This document shows positions 9,928 through 21,291 of a stretch of 37,760 nucleotides of DNA, piece by piece (the stretch's first letter is position 1; the number at the start of each line of letters is the position of its first letter). A program made the translations under genes and the position numbers. Under the pieces are notes generated by a model. The model was not told where the DNA came from and ran no database searches. It saw only the letters and a program-made list of their open reading frames with translations. The stretch is taken from contig LSSK01001074.1 in NCBI GenBank assembly GCA_001969505.1, positions 1 to 37,760 of the forward strand, in the 5' to 3' direction. The stretch is from Zancudomyces culisetae (taxonomy: Eukaryota; Kickxellomycota; Harpellomycetes; Harpellales; Legeriomycetaceae).

Positions 9928-11325
9928 TTGTCAACTTTGTGGTTGATTTTCGAACTTTTGCTTTTATTAGCATAATTCATTGAACGTTCTTGTCATTTTT
10001 ATAAAAGATAGATAAATACATATAATTATTAATATATAAAAAGTGATAATTACTATCATTTGCGCTATGGTCACCATCTTGGTAAAATTATATTTGATTT
10101 GTACTCAGAATAACGTATAAAGCATTCCATCAATCTCAAGAAACCATAAAAGCATATTGATATGAAAATAAAGGTAAAGATACAATGAAGATGGCTAGAC
10201 TGTGTCGAGTTTGTCCGAGATATAACTATCATTTGGTCGTTTTATTGGGTTGATTAGCCCCCAGCTTTATTCAAAGCTATAAACCAACTCTGTAAATATA
10301 CCACTCGAATAACCAAGTAGAGTTTTAATCTTAATTACGATGATTTAGTTGTAAAACTATTAAGTATTAATGGCGGAGTTCTTTATGGCAAATGTCTGCA
10401 AGAAATTCTTTTTTTACCAACTTTAGTATCAAAACACCATTATCCAATTAATATTTGGGTAAATCTCGGATTTAGTTTTGGGAAATCGACCAAAGCTAAG
10501 GTAAACAAAAAGCTATTAAAATAAATAGTTTATTGGCTAAATTCATATAATATCAATAATACGAAAATCAATACTTATTTATACGTGAATTATGTAAATT
10601 CTTGGTTGAATTGTGTTGACAATACACTTGCGTGCAACTTACTTTCGCGATAAATAAGGTTAGTTAAGATAAATGGTCGAAAACCTAAAACATTACTTTG
10701 AAAATAATAAAACAAAAAGCAATATTGATATTCTGAAATATAAATAAATAAATAAACCAAACCACCATCAAAGAGTATACTAACAAAAAAGTAGAAGGGT
10801 GTCAATACTACTTGGAGCTAACAGAAAAGATAGAAAGAACAAGACGAGACGTAGTTCATGCTATATCTTGTTTCTAATTAGATTGTTAAAAAGGTTATCT
10901 AATCAAAGACTCGTGGTAGAAAAAAGCGATAAGAGTGTATACATGCGAGGACCCATTGAAAATAACCTAGAGGCATATCCAAGATCAAGACAGCTCGGCC
11001 ATAAAAACAGAAAAAAGTAAAGATTGTTGCTTTGAACCTCACGCAAACAACTGCGACGAAGCTGTCTTTTATTTATTATCATTTATTTATTTTTTTGCAA
11101 GACTGCACTCTATTTAGGAACCTTTTGGGATACGCCATAAAAGATTCAGAATTTTAAACGAGTTGTCTTTTAGTGAAAAAAGCCAATTCAAATTCATACT
11201 TTCAAGCATTGCTACAAAAGCAAACAACTTTGTTCATCCGACCACCCACTCGATAAAAAGAAAAGATTTTGCCTTTGACACGCGTGGAATACAAAAGGAA
11301 AGAGAGAATTAAAGCATCTAAATAA
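9928..11325. other. Intergenic, CAP gene to CYK3-like gene
   Basis: About 1.4 kb, AT-rich. A 73-codon Lys/Arg-rich frame at 10799-11020 lacks an ATG and has no recognisable domain, so I do not call it. The last 100 bp before the CYK3 start are A-rich, as expected for a yeast-like 5' UTR. A small AGCTTT/AAAGCT hairpin lies near 10262-10277. Confidence 0.4.
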
Positions 11326-14300
11326 ATGTTAAAGAGGCCAAGATTTGTAGAAGCAACATATCGGTTTATCACAGGAGAGGGGGGTGATTTGCCGTTTGAA
11401 AAGGGTGATATAATAGAGGTGTTGGATGACGTGGATAGCAATTGGTGGAGAGGACGAGTGATAAGGACAAACGAAGATGGTCTTTTTCCGAGCTGCCTTG
11501 TAAAAGAAACGGAGATTTCTGAAGAAACACTACGAGAACTGTATTATAAAAATGAAAATGGTGATAGCTATACCAATGGGGTGGATTTGTATGGTGGAGG
11601 TGGGATCAGGAGTGGATCTCATATAAAAGAGGGAAGCGGTGATGGGTATGAGGTGTCTTCAAGCGGAGTGAAAAATGCATCGGGGAAAATGCATACATTT
11701 ACGGTAATTTCGAATACAGGCTCAGTAAAAAGGGAAATCAAGAGTAAAAATTTAGACCAAAGTGAGACAGAAATGCATGAATTTCAAGATTTTGCAAGCC
11801 AACTGTTGCATTTTGCTGATATTGAAAAGCACAACAAGAAGGTATTAGAAATGCCTCCAAAAATGCCCGTTAAAATTCAAATGAAGTACGCAGAGTATCC
11901 GGAATGGTACTCAAAAAATGGAAAATATATAGGAACCAAGCAAGAAAACGCGGTGGATAATGAAAAAAGCCCAACGAGGCCTCTTGAAGCAATAAACAAA
12001 GGAGTTGGTGACGCCAAAAGCAAGAAAGAGAGTGTATATATGCAAGAAATGTATGGCGTTAGTAGAGAAAAAATTATTCCATCCAGTAGCAGTGAAGAAG
12101 AAGAGGAAAGTGAGCAAGAGAGCAACTGTGAAACAGACGAAAATGACAGGAAATATGGATATTTGAGCGAAGAGACAGAGTCAAGTATTGACTCTGGAAT
12201 TAGACGAGCAGCTGAAGAGTATGTAAGGAGATATAAAGAACTAGGTGATTACACAGACCTAGACAAAGAGATCGCTAAAGCTGACAACGAAAAGTCAAAA
12301 GGCACAAGTAATATAGATAGCATGAGTGAGGTCGAGGAAGAAGAGAATATTGGCGAGATTGTGGAAACTGAAAAAAAAGAAAAAGGGGAAACCCAAACTG
12401 TTTCAGAGAAGCAGATAGCTATTCAACCGGACAAAAGGATAGATGAGGTTGATGAGGTTGATGAGGTTGATGAGCCTGATCAGCCTGATGAGGCTATACT
12501 AACACTTAAAGGCGATACAAGGCTAAAAACTGAGACGCTGCCTACACTAGAAGCTGGAGGGGCAAAAATTGACAGCACTTACGGGACAAAACAGGGAAAA
12601 TCTGAGCTGGAAAAAAATATGGCTGACATTAACGGTTCAAAAACCCTTATTGGCGCACATTTGAAAGCGGACATGCTCAACCGGTCGGTCGGACAAATAG
12701 AGGGTAATGCAAGGCCAAAACTGCGGTTGGCTAGTCTAAGTAACAGCACAATTGAATTGATTAGAGAAAATAGCCTTCGATACAGTAAAAGTGGCTCCAA
12801 AAGCAAGTCAGTACTAAGTACGACCTCCACCACGGCTAGCAGAGACAGTGATAGTGACGTTATCAAAAAAAGTCACAGCAACAGTAATAGTAGTACTAGT
12901 ATCAACAAGATTGGCAGTGAAGAAAGAGCAAGCGAGCCTGAGGGGCTTTATACAAGAATACTTCGGACTCGGGCTGAAAGGGATAGGAATAAACAGAAGC
13001 ATCAGAGTGGGTTGAGACAGGATGTAACACTAAGCAACCTGAATGAAAGGTACCAGAAAGAAAGATACAGTCTGTGTATAAGCGACGAAGGTGAAAACGA
13101 AAACGAGAGAGAAAACAAAACCGGTGTGATAGGCGAAGATGAAGAAAGTCAAGAATCGGGAAGTGAAGACGGGGATATACATTCAAGCAGTGACAATCTT
13201 AGTGGATTTACAACTGATTCTGAAGTGTCAATTGGAACCAAGTTAAATATAAATAGGAAACAGGCGCGTGCGAAAAGGAATAAGGCACGTGAAACCCCAC
13301 AGAAGTCAAAGAGAACAACTCGAGAGAAACGGCGAGAGACACAGTTTAGTGCAGCACTGGATTCTAAATCTATGCGTACTTTGGTACCAAAAACGAGCAC
13401 GACTTCTGGAGTAGCTGTACATCAGATAAGAGTAGCGGAAAATGAGGGACGGCAGATAAGGGAAGAGGTAGCACCAGCCGAAATCGTGGTTAAACAAAGA
13501 GTAGAAAAACGACCAATTGGGCCAAGACAACCTGCGCTCAGTAATTTAGCCACACTACTTCGGAATAATAGCATGGTTATCAAGGAAGGAAAGCCTATTA
13601 TAGAAAATAATGTGAAGATAGATGAAAAAATGGATTTTGGAAGTGCTGCTGCGACTATTTCCGGCGCAAATGGTGCAAATTACGGAGAGAATGTGTTTTC
13701 GATGCGAGCAAGCAAGGTTCAAGTAGCGGAACACGAGAAAAATGGAGATGGGGCAAATTATCTTTATGAGGTGGGAAGCCAAACGGCAATACATGACGCG
13801 AATAGTGCAAAGGAGTTTATTAAAAACGAAATTCAAAGAGCAAATAGCAGCAATCTGGGACAGCCATCCTCAGCAATGCAAACCCAGAGAAGGAAGGAAT
13901 TGCCAAAGCCACCACCAAGGCGGAACCAATATCAGCAACAGGCTGTTCAATCTCACCCAATTAGACAGCATTCTATCCACCAACCATTTATCCAGCCCCA
14001 AACTATCCAACAACATTCTATGCAGCCGCAACCTATTTCAGGGAACGGAGGACACCTACAACAGCCATATCAGCACACACAATCAACCTTTGCACCCCCA
14101 GCTCCATTTGGGCCTCCTGGGTATAATAACAACACAGTCAATAGCACCAATACCAATGGGGTAGGGTATGTTCAGAATGGTGGAGTAGGGTATACACAAA
14201 GGAGACCGTTTGTAGGAAATAGCAGACCACATTCAATGTATAGTAACCAAGGACCAATACACAATAGTATTCGAGCAAGTGCAATGGGGTATTATGGTGA

Positions 14301-17187
14301 GAATGGAGGTACAGTGGGGTCAGGTAGTGCGGTAGGTAGCCAGGTAGGTTCGGTTGTAGATGGGTATGGTAGGTTCAACGGCAATGAAAATACCAATGGG
14401 ATTAGCCGAACGAGTACAGTCAATAATAGAATGGCAAGGGGTTATGGTACCAACAGAACAATAGCACCGCAAATGCCAGGACCAAGCCAACCAATGATAT
14501 ATCAGGGCAAACACAACCCAGTAGAGGCACATGGCTTGGCATCTCAAATGCAAGTGCAGTCATCAGTATCAACCCCAATGTCTACTCCAATGTCAGTACC
14601 AGCAACAATGACAGTACCAACACCAATACCTGTGACAGGGATGACGGTAGGATCGGCATTTCCGGAACCTAGAGCACCAGTAAGAGCAGGAAGTAGTCTG
14701 GGTAGACCAATGTTACCGCCACGACCTCAATCAGCAATGGAGATGCGTGGCGGTGTTGGAAATGCGAGCGAGATGATCAGGATGACAGCGGCCGATGATG
14801 GAGAGGGAATATCAGCGATACCAAAGACCATTAGTGGGATAAATACAGGAGATGTAGAAGTATTAATGAGGGACAGGCGGAGCGAATTTGAAGAAACTAG
14901 TGTGGTGCGACAAAGTGTGAATGGTGCGATTTCCGAAGTCAAGGCGACCAGAGCAGTGGTGAAAGCGCAGAGCAAAGTGACACAGATAGAAAGTAGTGAT
15001 TGGAGCAAAGTAGATACATTGATACGGCAGGCCAGCAATACACAGAATAGCGGAAATAGCAGCAGCCGGATATCGATCGAGGCGTTGGCACGGCAGATTT
15101 TGGGACGGCCGTTTAAGGACAATGTGGCGCAGCAGGTGCGAGCATTGTATATATGGATCACAACACATATCCAGCTGGACACAAGTGCAGATGTGGGAAT
15201 GGTAGAGGACCGTATGCACTTGCATGCGCTGGAACTGCCCGAGACAGTATTTCGCAAGCGACGATCACGGGGAGTAGGAATGGCATATTTGTTTGAGAGT
15301 ATGTGTATAGCGTTGGGAATTGAGTGTTACGTGGTACATGGGTATCTAAAGCAGCCAGCGCCGCACCCCGACAGTCTGATAGTAGGTAATTACCAGCCCA
15401 AATACCCCAACCACGCATGGAATGCCGTATGTATTTCTGGTGAATACAGATTTGTATGCTGTTGCTGTGCCAGCATTTCGCATCCACACAACCCACGCAA
15501 CGAGCGTGATGACTGGTTCTTTTTGGTGTCGCCGCGGCTACTGATCTACACTCACTACCCATCTGATCCAACTAATTTTCAGTTCATCGAGCCAGTGCTT
15601 CCGTACAACCTATTTTGGGAACTACCATATGTACGTTCAGGGTATTTCAACTCCCAGCTGCGATTTTTGAACATTGGATCATCGTTTATTTTGCAGTTTG
15701 AGGCGGACAAGACTTTCCCGCTAGTCATGTGCTGCAAGGACGAGTCCTTTGGCTTTTACGCAGAACTAGAAGCATATGGTGCAAATGCGTCATCTAAAAC
15801 GTTCAACCAAACCAATCTTTTGGCTAAGATCCCGCTACTTGTGCAATGTATGAATATCAACCATAAGCGCATGGCCAAAGTGCTAGTTGGTAGTGTCATT
15901 CGCAGTGAACATTATGGGCTGATCAAAATCTACGTGGGTAAGCGACCCTGTCACTTGTCTAAGGCGCAGCAAAAAGAACTGTTGCTTGAAATGGATTCAG
16001 CAAATCCTAGCTCGCTGTCCTCTCCGCCACAATCTTCATCCTCTTTCCCCTTTTCTTTTTCTTCTTCAGCTACAAAGACATCTGTAAAATACAAGAAATC
16101 CTTCGACACCCTGTATAACAACAAGGGCACATACTCCATCAACCGCAACAGTACTCTGTTATCTTCGCAACAAATCAAGCAAAAGGGATCAATACGACCC
16201 AACCGTCGCACAAATTCGGTATCTTCATTTTCCGTGACCCCCACTTCCAGAAACTCTGACTCCTCCAGCACCAAATCTTCCATAAAAAGATCTATATTGA
16301 ATTTTACCATTAAGAGACCTTCGAGTGCAATGTCGTTTTTGACTTCACATTCCAGCAAACAGAACAGTGATACCAATTCGAGTCTTTATCCGCTATCCCC
16401 AGCCGATTCGATAAATTCCAAGACACCAACTACCTCTGATGGTATTTCAGCTCTCAGTAATCCACTGCTGGAATATCAGCCACGTGTTATTGGTGCACCA
16501 AACTCTGCGACTTATGAGTTGGCGGCGATTATTCCCTTCCACCATCGCGCTGCTGCTGCTGCTAGAGCTACATCAAACGCTCTTGGTAATGCCAGCGGTA
16601 TAATGAGAAAACGCCCCAAATCACCAATGGAGCACAATGGGTCCATAGCCTCTCTTAGCAATAGCATTAGTAACGGAAACGGAAACACAAATGGCAGCAG
16701 TTCTAGCATCAGCCAGCCGGCGCTATCAACTAGTGTGGGTAGATTTACACTAGTTAACCATTTCTTCCCCACAGAGTTTTACATAAAATCTCCGATGAAT
16801 TATAAGTTTAGTATAGGTGAAATTGTCAACTTTGTGGTCAAGCCCGTGGAATCAATAATTTCGTCACCCTCACTTGGTAATAATACTAATTCTAATGGTA
16901 GTGGTGGCGATGGCAATGGCGATGGCAATGGCAGTAGGGTTGGAAATAAAGGCGTCAGTAATTCATCGAAATCAAAGCACAAAAAACAACCATCACCAAA
17001 CTCGACTATCCAGCACTACAAGATTCTTCTGAAAAGCCCATCAAACCATCCCATTAAGTTTGTATATAACGTTTCAGACTTTACCTATTCGCTTACCTAT
17101 ACTGTTAGAGAACGAGGATTCTGGGTAATATGCTGCCATAGCGACAGTGATGGATGGGTTCCAATTGCGCTATATAATTGTAGCTGA
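11326..17187 (+). CDS. CYK3: Cyk3-like cytokinesis protein: N-terminal SH3, long disordered region, transglutaminase-like pseudoenzyme domain
   Basis: One uninterrupted exon of 1953 aa. SH3 domain at residues 5-60 (ATYRF, LPFEKGD, NWWRG with W40-W41, GLFPSCLV). Residues about 60-1245 are low complexity: acidic Ser/Glu stretches, a VDE repeat near 373-384, a polybasic segment and a Gln/His/Pro/Asn/Gly-rich region. An SH3-ligand-like KELPKPPPRR sits at 857-866. The transglutaminase-like domain is about 1246-1400 (RALYIWITTHI, YLFESMCIALGIECYVVHGY, NHAWNAV), followed by a segment to about 1540, a Ser-rich linker and a C-terminal beta-rich domain (about 1800-1953). His1363 of the triad is present. 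The catalytic Cys position is Gly1318 (RGVGMAY), and the Asp position falls in a run of four Cys (1378-1381). An inactive scaffold at the actomyosin ring and septum is therefore likely, as for yeast Cyk3. It is much longer than Saccharomyces or fission-yeast Cyk3. Family assignment is firm and the exact role is inferred. Confidence 0.88.
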   Translation: MLKRPRFVEATYRFITGEGGDLPFEKGDIIEVLDDVDSNWWRGRVIRTNEDGLFPSCLVKETEISEETLRELYYKNENGDSYTNGVDLYGGGGIRSGSHIKEGSGDGYEVSSSGVKNASGKMHTFTVISNTGSVKREIKSKNLDQSETEMHEFQDFASQLLHFADIEKHNKKVLEMPPKMPVKIQMKYAEYPEWYSKNGKYIGTKQENAVDNEKSPTRPLEAINKGVGDAKSKKESVYMQEMYGVSREKIIPSSSSEEEEESEQESNCETDENDRKYGYLSEETESSIDSGIRRAAEEYVRRYKELGDYTDLDKEIAKADNEKSKGTSNIDSMSEVEEEENIGEIVETEKKEKGETQTVSEKQIAIQPDKRIDEVDEVDEVDEPDQPDEAILTLKGDTRLKTETLPTLEAGGAKIDSTYGTKQGKSELEKNMADINGSKTLIGAHLKADMLNRSVGQIEGNARPKLRLASLSNSTIELIRENSLRYSKSGSKSKSVLSTTSTTASRDSDSDVIKKSHSNSNSSTSINKIGSEERASEPEGLYTRILRTRAERDRNKQKHQSGLRQDVTLSNLNERYQKERYSLCISDEGENENERENKTGVIGEDEESQESGSEDGDIHSSSDNLSGFTTDSEVSIGTKLNINRKQARAKRNKARETPQKSKRTTREKRRETQFSAALDSKSMRTLVPKTSTTSGVAVHQIRVAENEGRQIREEVAPAEIVVKQRVEKRPIGPRQPALSNLATLLRNNSMVIKEGKPIIENNVKIDEKMDFGSAAATISGANGANYGENVFSMRASKVQVAEHEKNGDGANYLYEVGSQTAIHDANSAKEFIKNEIQRANSSNLGQPSSAMQTQRRKELPKPPPRRNQYQQQAVQSHPIRQHSIHQPFIQPQTIQQHSMQPQPISGNGGHLQQPYQHTQSTFAPPAPFGPPGYNNNTVNSTNTNGVGYVQNGGVGYTQRRPFVGNSRPHSMYSNQGPIHNSIRASAMGYYGENGGTVGSGSAVGSQVGSVVDGYGRFNGNENTNGISRTSTVNNRMARGYGTNRTIAPQMPGPSQPMIYQGKHNPVEAHGLASQMQVQSSVSTPMSTPMSVPATMTVPTPIPVTGMTVGSAFPEPRAPVRAGSSLGRPMLPPRPQSAMEMRGGVGNASEMIRMTAADDGEGISAIPKTISGINTGDVEVLMRDRRSEFEETSVVRQSVNGAISEVKATRAVVKAQSKVTQIESSDWSKVDTLIRQASNTQNSGNSSSRISIEALARQILGRPFKDNVAQQVRALYIWITTHIQLDTSADVGMVEDRMHLHALELPETVFRKRRSRGVGMAYLFESMCIALGIECYVVHGYLKQPAPHPDSLIVGNYQPKYPNHAWNAVCISGEYRFVCCCCASISHPHNPRNERDDWFFLVSPRLLIYTHYPSDPTNFQFIEPVLPYNLFWELPYVRSGYFNSQLRFLNIGSSFILQFEADKTFPLVMCCKDESFGFYAELEAYGANASSKTFNQTNLLAKIPLLVQCMNINHKRMAKVLVGSVIRSEHYGLIKIYVGKRPCHLSKAQQKELLLEMDSANPSSLSSPPQSSSSFPFSFSSSATKTSVKYKKSFDTLYNNKGTYSINRNSTLLSSQQIKQKGSIRPNRRTNSVSSFSVTPTSRNSDSSSTKSSIKRSILNFTIKRPSSAMSFLTSHSSKQNSDTNSSLYPLSPADSINSKTPTTSDGISALSNPLLEYQPRVIGAPNSATYELAAIIPFHHRAAAAARATSNALGNASGIMRKRPKSPMEHNGSIASLSNSISNGNGNTNGSSSSISQPALSTSVGRFTLVNHFFPTEFYIKSPMNYKFSIGEIVNFVVKPVESIISSPSLGNNTNSNGSGGDGNGDGNGSRVGNKGVSNSSKSKHKKQPSPNSTIQHYKILLKSPSNHPIKFVYNVSDFTYSLTYTVRERGFWVICCHSDSDGWVPIALYNCS
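12442..12492 (+). repeat. 9-bp tandem repeat (GATGAGGTT) coding Asp-Glu-Val/Pro
   Basis: Three exact GATGAGGTT units are followed by GATGAGCCT, GATCAGCCT and a partial unit. They encode DEV DEV DEV DEP DQP DE in the acidic disordered part of the CYK3-like protein. A likely slippage-derived linker. Confidence 0.85.
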
Positions 17188-17451
17188 GTTTCTATTTTTT
17201 ATGTTATTTAGTGTTTCTTTTATGCTTTAAATCAGTGTTGCTTTACATTTGTTTTTACCAAACTTTAAAATCAATAAACAAAAATACCCTATCATTTCCA
17301 TAAACAAAATGATTGATGGATATTTTTCGCTCACTTTACTAAACTTTGTGTAATAAAGTACCAATTAAAAAATCAGAATGAAAATGAAAAAAAGAGGGAG
17401 GGAAAAAAGGAAAGAGGAAAGGAACAGAAAATATAGACTGTTTTAGTTATT
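17188..17451. other. Short intergenic, CYK3-like gene to APC5
   Basis: The CYK3 3' region contains AATCAATAAACAAAAA and TAATAAAG, both poly(A)-signal-like. A polypurine tract (about 17382-17430, GAAAA/GGGAGGG/GGAAAG units) lies just upstream of the APC5 start and may be promoter or 5' UTR. Confidence 0.4.
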
Positions 17452-20400
17452 ATGGATGAAAAACTCGATATTTCAACACTTATTGTGCTGTCTGCAATAA
17501 CAGTCTACTGCACACATGCCACTCAACAGCTGGAAGCTTCGGATTCTAACACTGAACTGGCGTTGTTACTAATTGATATCCTGGTAAGCATTCCGGTAAT
17601 TTTTCCCCACTTTTCAATACTAGCATGATACCATACGTATAACTATTCTTGTAACACAATAGAACAAGTCAGACGGTCTAGAGAATGTGTGTAAGAGCAA
17701 AAGTGAGGGCGAAAACGACCACGGAAATGACGATTTAATCGAGAGGGACAGCTCTACTCAAAGCAATATCTTGTTTCATGAGCACGAATTTCTTGAACTC
17801 CTCGAGCCTCATTCATCATTTTCCACGTATATATTTGAACAGGTAAATTTTTCGTAGATAAGACAATAGTTTACATCGCTTGTGTACACAATTGACAAGT
17901 ATTGCTCGAGTCTGAACTTCAATTCCAATTTTACTCCACTTCTGACCTGTTTGTATATATTATTATTTGCTCTATTTCTCTACATTTTATTTAGAGGTCT
18001 TTTGATTAAAATTGTGTGACGTTATAGCTATAACTATCATTATCATATAGCTTGAAAGACTTGACTGTGTTGATATGTTCATTCAGTTCTTTAAAGGTAT
18101 TTTATTTAGTGATGTGCCATGTATTTTTATCATATATACATTTTTTATTTTACTATATATGGTTTTATTCTCAATGTAATACTGAATTATACGATAAAAA
18201 GTTCGGATTTAATTTCAGCAACATGGAAGACTAAGAAATTAATCAATATTAACAAACTATAGATCTAGATAGCCTGTTCTACCCAAAGATTGATGATGAC
18301 AAAGAAGAAGGGTCAGATAGACCTGTTCTTTCTGATGAAAAGGAGCAGCCTGACTTTTTTTTGATATTGGTAAGTGTTTTTTTTTCTTAAGCCATAGTTA
18401 AATTTGTCCTGTTCTGATTGATATAACTTCTTTTTTAACGATTATAAATACATATAAATACATACAACCATTAGGATAAGGGCAGTTTATTTGGAACATT
18501 TGTCCGAATTTCAGTATTACAATTTAATCTTCTTGATTTTTTTGGCATTACAAAGTGCTTTCAACGGTTTTTGAGCGATTATCAACGCTTAAAAAATACA
18601 ATGGCAGGGGTGTTTACGTTTTTCTTTGAATACTCTCGTGAGTTACATATTAAAAATATCTACTAATTTAGGCCTATTTAGCATTTATATTAACTAGTAC
18701 ATTTTCTATCACTATATTGTGCTGATAAGTTTGTGAACGATCGGTAGGTTATACAATGACTATAGATACTCCAAACAAACCCGTTCATAACCAGCAATCA
18801 GGTAAGATAAACAACCGCTATCACCTTTTATTTTTCACTATACACCATTTTCCTATTTTTGAGCCAACAATATACCTTTACTTTAACCTCACTAGCTTCG
18901 AAAAGTAACACAAAGCACTTTATACCGGAAAATATGCGTGAGCATTACAAAAATAATGGTTATTTGCGACAGTTCCTCGATAACGCAAATGAGCGGGATT
19001 ACGAGAAGGCGTTGCATTACCTACATTTGCTGTATGACTCGTCAAGATTGATAACTGTGGCTCCAAGATTAGCTGTGAATTTGGATATAAATGCAAATAG
19101 CAACTACTATCTGCATGGAGCTACAAATTTTCATTCTAATGGTGCTGATAACGAAAATGAAAATGAAAACGATAGACAATACAGTTTACTCAATGCACAC
19201 GAATCGCCACGGGTAGACATATTCGGGAATTACTACTACTTTCGCAACAATTACGATTCGTGCAACCGAGCAGACCTTTTTCATCCACTTCTTAATGGCG
19301 GACTCTCCAACAGTAATCACCAGTCCGTGTATTCTCCGATTTCTGCATCACAATTTGACAGCACAATGAACCATTATTGCTTTGCCTTGCTGAATATTGC
19401 AATTTTGAATTACAATTTCGGGTTCTATATCATCTCATTTAATGTAAGATTACCAATATTTCAATTCTAAAATACCAAAAACTAACACCGTAAACGAGAC
19501 TTTTCTTGAAATCCATATTGAAAACTATGGGCAAGTATTAAAATGGTTCGAACGATATTACCAATCATTACTTCAACTCATTGCAACTTATTCACTTATA
19601 CACATTAGAGTTTGAAAGAAGCGATGAATGTAGCCAACGAACAACATAATCACACGTGCTTGCTTTATATACAAAGGTATTTGAATAGCATCCTTTCAAT
19701 CTTGACACCTATGATCATATAAACTCTCTACGATACTCACTGTTGAAAATCAAACAAACTTTGAGTTTTAAATATAAATAGCTTCAGAGTAAGACTGATG
19801 TCGAGACTTGCATCTCTGCATACTAACAGTAGCATGGAAAGGCTTCCCAATCAACTCAGCTCTGAGCTGAAAGAATTTGACATAATTTCTGAGTTGGATT
19901 CCACCTGCAGGTTGGCAATTGATGAAAACCAGCACCATATATATATAAAGGCTCGTTTGGATGCAATCAGCTTAAAAATTGTAAGTATTAAACCAACTAA
20001 GTATTTGCATTTTTTTTTGGGTATTATTCTATTTTATATTATTTTGTCAACTTTGAGTTTTGATTATGTAGAGCGAAAGAAACAATTGCATCCGTAAAGA
20101 AAACAAAACATTAAACATTGTAAAAAAAGGCGATGGTGTCAACTACGATCACAGAGTTTTTGAGGAACTTCATGAACTCAAGTTTTTGATTATTGGCTAT
20201 CACTTGGAGTATTTGTTCACTGATCTCTACTTGGTATATTCGCGGTATTTCAAAGGTAATATTTCTGTCTTAGTGCTAACAATATGTTTCAGTGCTTTGG
20301 ATGGCATTTTTATTAGTTCAATCCTAAATGTAAAGTGTAACTTCTGTATAAATAACTACCCAAGTAGATTTCCGACCAGAGCTTGCATTTTTCTACTTGC

Positions 20401-20780
20401 ACATGGCGATGAGACACGCTGCTATACAACTATTTCAGCAAAACCGGGGTATTTCTTTGAATTCGAGCATTAATATGATTTCGTTATGCGCTGAGATTGT
20501 AAGCTTTGTTCAAGTATCCAGTAACAATTTTTTATTAGCACAAAGTAATCATTTTTTTGATGACCATATTTTTCTTTTGCTTGCGCTGTAGGCTCTAAGG
20601 AACGGTGAGTCGCCTAAATATATCAAGGCGCTATTATATAACATCCTGGAAAGCATAAGCCACAGCGACCCTAAAACTGTTGCCAAGAACAATATCCATG
20701 ACCAAAATTCGTATTATTATAGCCATGTTGATCTGATTTCTAGTAGAATCAATAATATAATTTTCACATCTACACTATAA
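17452..20780 (+). CDS. APC5: Anaphase-promoting complex subunit 5 (12 exons)
   Basis: I reconstruct 12 exons: 17452-17583, 17663-17842, 18051-18096, 18263-18369, 18475-18637, 18748-18801, 18896-19443, 19609-19676, 19782-19980, 20072-20255, 20368-20498, 20592-20780. Eleven introns of 79-208 nt all end TAG, and the frame closes to 666 aa (human APC5 755, S. cerevisiae 685). Matches to human APC5: LERLDCVDMFIQFFKDLDS (105-123) to the segment before SFSG; KGSLFGTFVRISVLQFNLL to VVGLFLRHMILAYSKLS; the YLRQFLDNANERDYEKALHY region to LSYLNNLRVQDVFSS; and HYCFALLNIAILNYNFGFY plus SLKEAMNVANEQHNHTCLLY to RYAALNLAALHCRFGHY plus LQEAIRIAQESNDHVCLQH. APC5 is a TPR scaffold of the APC/C ubiquitin ligase that drives mitotic exit. 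An Asn/Glu-rich loop (about 300-315) is lineage specific. The start of exon 6 could also be 18766 (another TAG in the same frame). The final exon is less conserved. Confidence 0.85.
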
Positions 20781-21291
20781 CCATATTTTTGTACCATTAT
20801 AAAAGAATATTTTTACTGGCCATGTCCGCTTATTTTATGTGATGACATTTGATATAGACGATTTATGCATATAACAATAACAACTTTTTTTTTGAATCGA
20901 GTTTCGCCTTGCCAGTGCGCTCTTGATCTAATCAAGTCGGCACGTTATTAGCTTACGAATACTAGGACAGGAAAAGTAAAACAGAAAGGCTGAAACTATC
21001 ACAAACTCCAATTTTCAAAACACCATTGTTTCCTGTATAATTTTCAACCCAGAACAAGCTGTAAAATTGCTTTTCAACATTTGTCAACTTGCATTTTCTT
21101 GTTCTTGTTCTTGCATAAACAAAGTGTAAAAATACAAAAAATCATATTCAACATATTCCGTATTTTGGACGGAAAAAGGAAAAATTTCGAACTGTTCTTC
21201 CAACTTTGCAAACAACCTTGTGCTATTTAAACGATAAAACACGAGAAAAGCAAAATAAAATAAAAGACTCGGTACAGCAAGCAAAGGAATA
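20781..21291. other. Intergenic, APC5 to CLPTM1L-type gene
   Basis: 511 bp holding the APC5 3' end and the promoter of the next gene. A short CTTGTT-type repeat lies at about 21099-21113, with A-rich sequence before the ATG. No gene is seen. Confidence 0.4.

Noticed and set aside
10799-11020. 73-codon Lys/Arg-rich frame upstream of CYK3
   Set aside because: No ATG near its start and no domain. It cannot be joined to the CYK3 frame, which has its own good ATG.
11877-16982. Many minus- and plus-frame open readings inside the CYK3-like gene
   Set aside because: All overlap one long coherent frame with SH3 and transglutaminase-like domains. Their compositions are typical shadows.
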